Assembly (NCBI GenBank): GCA_016786495.1
Contig: JAEUUJ010000022.1
Location: 1 to 64,000, forward strand
Length of the DNA: 64,000 bases
Source: Cyclobacteriaceae bacterium
GTDB lineage: Bacteria > Bacteroidota > Bacteroidia > Cytophagales > Cyclobacteriaceae
Direction: 5' to 3'
How positions within the stretch are numbered: position 1 is the first letter of the stretch; the number at the start of each line of letters is the position of its first letter. A program made the translations under genes and the position numbers. The notes beneath the pieces were generated by a model. It was given only the letters and a program-made list of their open reading frames with translations. It did no database searches and was not told the DNA's origin. Below, piece after piece: positions 61,077 to 64,000 of this stretch.

Positions 61077-64000
61077 TGATTCGTTCCGTTTAATTGTTCG
61101 AGTTCAAAAGCTGTTTCATTTTTCCGCTGCACCAGATCGATGTATTGGTTGCGGATGGCAATCGACTGGTTAACCAGCATCACCCATTCGAGGTAGCTAA
61201 TCTCTCCGGTGGCCATTCGTTTTCCCGCTGCATCCAGTATGGTTTTAGATTCGGGAAGCAGCGTGGTTTCCGTTTCGGTAACCTGCCGGCTGATCTCCTG
61301 GTAAAATGCGAGGGTGTTTTGCATGCGCACCGACAACTGGCGTTTGGTGGTTTGCATGCGCAGACGACTTGCTTCAACCTGTACCGAGGCAGCCCTGATT
61401 TTTGCACGCTGAGCGCCATGAAACAAGGGAATGCCCAAACCAACCCCTACATAGGAAAAACGATCATTGATATCGAAGTATCGTTCGGCATCGCCCACGC
61501 GCTGAAAGCCGGTAAAGCTTATGTTGTTGTAACTCGCCGTAAGCGATGGATAAAGCCTTGCCTTCTCCAGTTTCTGCGCATTGATGTTTCGGCTGATCGC
61601 TTCGGCCGCGAGACTCAGCACCGGGGATTCAGCAACACTGGTATCGTTTATCATCAAGCCGTACTGAAGGTCACCTTCCGGCTCCACAAGGCTTTCAGAA
61701 TTGAGTAACAGCGCAAATTCATTCAGCTTCATCTGGTATTCGGCCCGCAAAATCATCCGCTGATTTTCAATCTGCAGTTTCTGGCTTCGGGCGGTAGAAC
61801 GTTCCAGCACATCCGCATCGCCCAACGCGAACCGTTTCTCAACTTTGGCGAGAAACTGAACATACAAACTGTCGGCCTTTCCGAGCAACGCGCCTTTCTC
61901 CTTCAACGCAAGCAATTCATAAAAAGCACGCTTTACCTCCGCCCGGATACTTACCGATTGCAGACGTGTTTCAAGCTGACTGATCCGATAGTCGGCACGC
62001 GCAAGGTTTTTCTGTTGCTGATATACGGTTGGGAAGTCAATCCCCTGTGAGATGGAAAATTTGTTATCGGTTGCCTTGCTGTTGATTTGGCCATATTCCA
62101 TCGCAACACCGGTCTTTTCTGCGGTGAAGGTATTTCGCTTCAACTGCTCGAAGTATTTTTCATTCAACCGTGCGAGGGAAAGGTTCGGGTTGTTGTTAAC
62201 AGCCGTTTCAATAGCCTTCCCCAGTGTAATGGGTGTGGGTTGCTGCGCATTGGCAGCCGATGGCCAGAGACCAAGCAAGAACAGAAGTACGATTGCATGA
62301 TGCGGTTTAACCGACACGTTGCGATCCATCAACACATACAAAATCGGAAGAACAAACAGTGTCAGCAGGGTTGAGAAAATCAATCCGCCAATCACCACAG
62401 TCGCCAAAGGCTTCTGAACTTCCGCCCCTGCCCCCTGGCTAACCGCCATGGGAATAAAGCCAAGTGCCGGAACAAAAGCCGTCATCAGCACTGCGCGAAG
62501 TTTGGATTTCGTAGCGTGCTCAACAATGCGCGCGGTGTCGGTCCAGCCTTCCTTCTTCAGGCGGTTGAATTCCGATACCAGCAAAATTCCGTTCAATACC
62601 GCAACACCAAACAAAGCAATAAAACCAACACCGGCCGAAATGCTGAAGGGCATTCCGCGAAGCCACAGCGAAAATACTCCGCCAACAGCCGACAATGGAA
62701 TAGCCGAGTAAATCAGCAATCCTTGCTTGACGGAACCGAAAGCGAAATACAACAACAGGAAGATCAGAACGAGTGCTACCGGTACAACAATCAAGAGCCG
62801 TTGCTTGGCACCGGTAAGATTTTCGAATGCACCACCATATGTGATGGTGTACCCCAACGGTAATTTCATTTCCGCTCCGACTTTCTGTTGCAATTCCGTA
62901 ACGATCGATTGAACGTCACGACCAGATACATTGAACCCCACGATAATTCGCCTGCGGGTATTCTCGCGCTGAATCTGGTTAGGTCCTTCAATCTCTTCAA
63001 TCGTTGCCACCTGATACAGCGGAATCTGCTGGCCATGTGCGGCAGGAATCAAAAGGTTCTCAATGTCGCGCACAGTTTTACGTGAATTCTTTTCCATGCG
63101 CACTACAAGGTCAAACCTCCGCTCGCCTTCATAAACCTGGCCCGCAGCCTGGCCGGCAAACGCTGCGTTAACGGTGTTATTGATGTCATGGATATTTAAA
63201 CCATACGCCACCAGGGCTTCGCGGTTGTACGTGATCACTACCTGTGGCATACCGGTTACCGATTCAACATACAACGCAGTTGATCCTTCAATTGTGTTGA
63301 TAATTTCACCGAGCTTGTGAGCTTGTTGCGCAAGGGTATCCAGGTTCTCACCGAAAATTTTACATACTACGTCTTGCCGGGCACCGGTCATCAGTTCGTT
63401 GAAACGCATCTGCACAGGAAACTGAAATCCAACGCTGAGGCCGGGCACCACCGCCAGTTCCTGGCTCATCTTGTCGGCCAGTTCCGGAAACGTTGAGGCT
63501 GACGTCCATTCCCGCTTCGGTTTAAGAATTACCATCATGTCGGCCGCTTCGAGCGGCATCGGGTCGGTAGGAATTTCCGAGCTGCCAATTTTGGTTACTA
63601 CTTTCTCAACTTCCGGAAACTTCGCGAGCAGAATTTTAGACGCCTTTTGTGTTGCCTCGATGGAGGTATTCAGATTGCTTCCGGTGAGCAGGCGTGATTC
63701 AACCGCAAAGTCACCTTCTTCCAGTTGCGGAATAAACTCGCCACCCATGTTCATCAGCAATGTAACAGCCGAACCAAACAGCAAGAGTGTTACGGTTATC
63801 ACCAACGCCTTTAGGGTCAACACTTTTTTCAGCAACGGCTGATAGCGTTTTTCAAGCCAGGCCATCATGCGATCGGCCACTGTATTCTTATGACTGATCT
63901 TTTTACTCAGAAAGAGCGAACTCATCATCGGAACATAGGTGACTGATAACAGGAATGCGCCCAGAATGGCGAAGCCAACAGTGTACGCCATCGGCTTAAA
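61073..64000 (-). CDS. CusA/CzcA heavy-metal RND pump fused to a TolC-like outer-membrane factor, 5' end outside the window
   Basis: Open to the right edge; the visible part is about 976 residues. The right side (to about 62330) is an RND pump: pump-type SFTYVPMM and IPQLEEGDFAVESRLLTG, porter domains and 6 or more C-terminal transmembrane helices (LALFGVAVLNGILLVSEFNRL). After the last helix (VLPILYVLM) comes a signal-peptide-like segment, KPHHAIVLLFLLGLWPSAANA-QQ (62246-62315), and then a complete TolC/CzcC-type channel protein (GKAIETAVNNNPNLSLARLNE and two helical-hairpin repeats). The fusion is known from Bacteroidota metal pumps; cleavage between the parts is inferred. Confidence 0.88.
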   Translation of the reverse strand, partial: FKPMAYTVGFAILGAFLLSVTYVPMMSSLFLSKKISHKNTVADRMMAWLEKRYQPLLKKVLTLKALVITVTLLLFGSAVTLLMNMGGEFIPQLEEGDFAVESRLLTGSNLNTSIEATQKASKILLAKFPEVEKVVTKIGSSEIPTDPMPLEAADMMVILKPKREWTSASTFPELADKMSQELAVVPGLSVGFQFPVQMRFNELMTGARQDVVCKIFGENLDTLAQQAHKLGEIINTIEGSTALYVESVTGMPQVVITYNREALVAYGLNIHDINNTVNAAFAGQAAGQVYEGERRFDLVVRMEKNSRKTVRDIENLLIPAAHGQQIPLYQVATIEEIEGPNQIQRENTRRRIIVGFNVSGRDVQSIVTELQQKVGAEMKLPLGYTITYGGAFENLTGAKQRLLIVVPVALVLIFLLLYFAFGSVKQGLLIYSAIPLSAVGGVFSLWLRGMPFSISAGVGFIALFGVAVLNGILLVSEFNRLKKEGWTDTARIVEHATKSKLRAVLMTAFVPALGFIPMAVSQGAGAEVQKPLATVVIGGLIFSTLLTLFVLPILYVLMDRNVSVKPHHAIVLLFLLGLWPSAANAQQPTPITLGKAIETAVNNNPNLSLARLNEKYFEQLKRNTFTAEKTGVAMEYGQINSKATDNKFSISQGIDFPTVYQQQKNLARADYRISQLETRLQSVSIRAEVKRAFYELLALKEKGALLGKADSLYVQFLAKVEKRFALGDADVLERSTARSQKLQIENQRMILRAEYQMKLNEFALLLNSESLVEPEGDLQYGLMINDTSVAESPVLSLAAEAISRNINAQKLEKARLYPSLTASYNNISFTGFQRVGDAERYFDINDRFSYVGVGLGIPLFHGAQRAKIRAASVQVEASRLRMQTTKRQLSVRMQNTLAFYQEISRQVTETETTLLPESKTILDAAGKRMATGEISYLEWVMLVNQSIAIRNQYIDLVQRKNETAFELEQLNGTNQ

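Noticed and set aside
1-64000. tRNA, rRNA, CRISPR arrays, insertion sequences or prophage
   Set aside because: No cloverleaf-like sequence with a conserved TTCGA arm, no rRNA motifs, no regular spacer repeats and no transposase or integrase-like protein was recognised by eye. A covariance-model search would be decisive.

Overview
The window reads as chromosomal DNA of a Bacteroidota bacterium, most likely of the Cytophagales/Chitinophagales type. The evidence is a type IX secretion C-terminal sorting domain on a secreted glycoside hydrolase, a TonB-dependent receptor with an N-terminal carboxypeptidase-like domain, many Bacteroidota-type lipoproteins, Bacteroidota -7 promoter elements (TAnnTTTG) and few clear Shine-Dalgarno sequences. 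Coding density is high. I see no rRNA, tRNA, CRISPR array, transposase or phage gene.

Layout. 0-7.6 kb: an L,D-transpeptidase (cut by the window edge), a T9SS-exported GH5 glycanase, an AraC regulator, and small enzymes (cupin, PIG-L deacetylase, DoxX-like, DUF1801, NAD(P)-dependent epimerase). 7.6-15.9 kb: a 1456-residue secreted MORN/TPR/PDZ/CHAT protein on the minus strand, a TPR/DUF6624-like protein, an outer-membrane-like protein followed by a penicillin-binding-protein-like serine hydrolase, and a small secreted protein ending inside a dispersed-type repeat. 15.9-31.4 kb: a stress and microaerobic island with three universal stress proteins, YtxH, DUF202, a Gre-like protein, DUF4136, AI-2E, MBL/beta-CASP and DUF6544 proteins, a PAS sensor without an ATPase domain, and the cbb3-oxidase assembly genes ccoI and ccoS flanking a CoA-transferase. 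31.4-34.8 kb: an apparently A+T-richer stretch of poorly known genes, including one frameshifted gene and a tandem pair of paralogues. 34.8-41.3 kb: a YdhR-like protein, an ECF sigma factor, and an iron-siderophore cluster (TonB receptor, PepSY protein, exported DJ-1/PfpI protein). 41.3-48.3 kb: a NarL-family response regulator, its two-component-propeller histidine kinase, and three exported proteins. 48.3-55.1 kb: a frameshifted alpha/beta hydrolase, a P2-type cation ATPase, and small enzymes and secreted proteins. 55.1-64 kb: a GH13 amylase, an exported ADP-ribosylglycohydrolase-like protein, and on the minus strand a heavy-metal efflux operon whose RND pump is fused to a TolC-like outer-membrane component.

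The strongest non-genic signal is regulatory. Six intergenic regions of the stress/microaerobic island carry a 12-bp FNR/CRP-like dyad, TGAT-N4-ATCA. In at least four of them a second copy lies exactly 22 bp away, and in five the 10-bp spacer contains CCGG. At several promoters the gene-proximal box is centred 29.5 bp from a Bacteroidota -7 element, which places it near -41.5. This would make the scattered genes one regulon and includes a bidirectional promoter. A second, independent operator family is a 7-2-7 arrangement of NarL-type TACTCAT/C heptamers. It precedes the response regulator, the histidine kinase with its divergent lipoprotein, and an exported protein, which suggests an autoregulated two-component system. 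Both are inferred from sequence only and need genome-wide motif searches and binding or transcript data.
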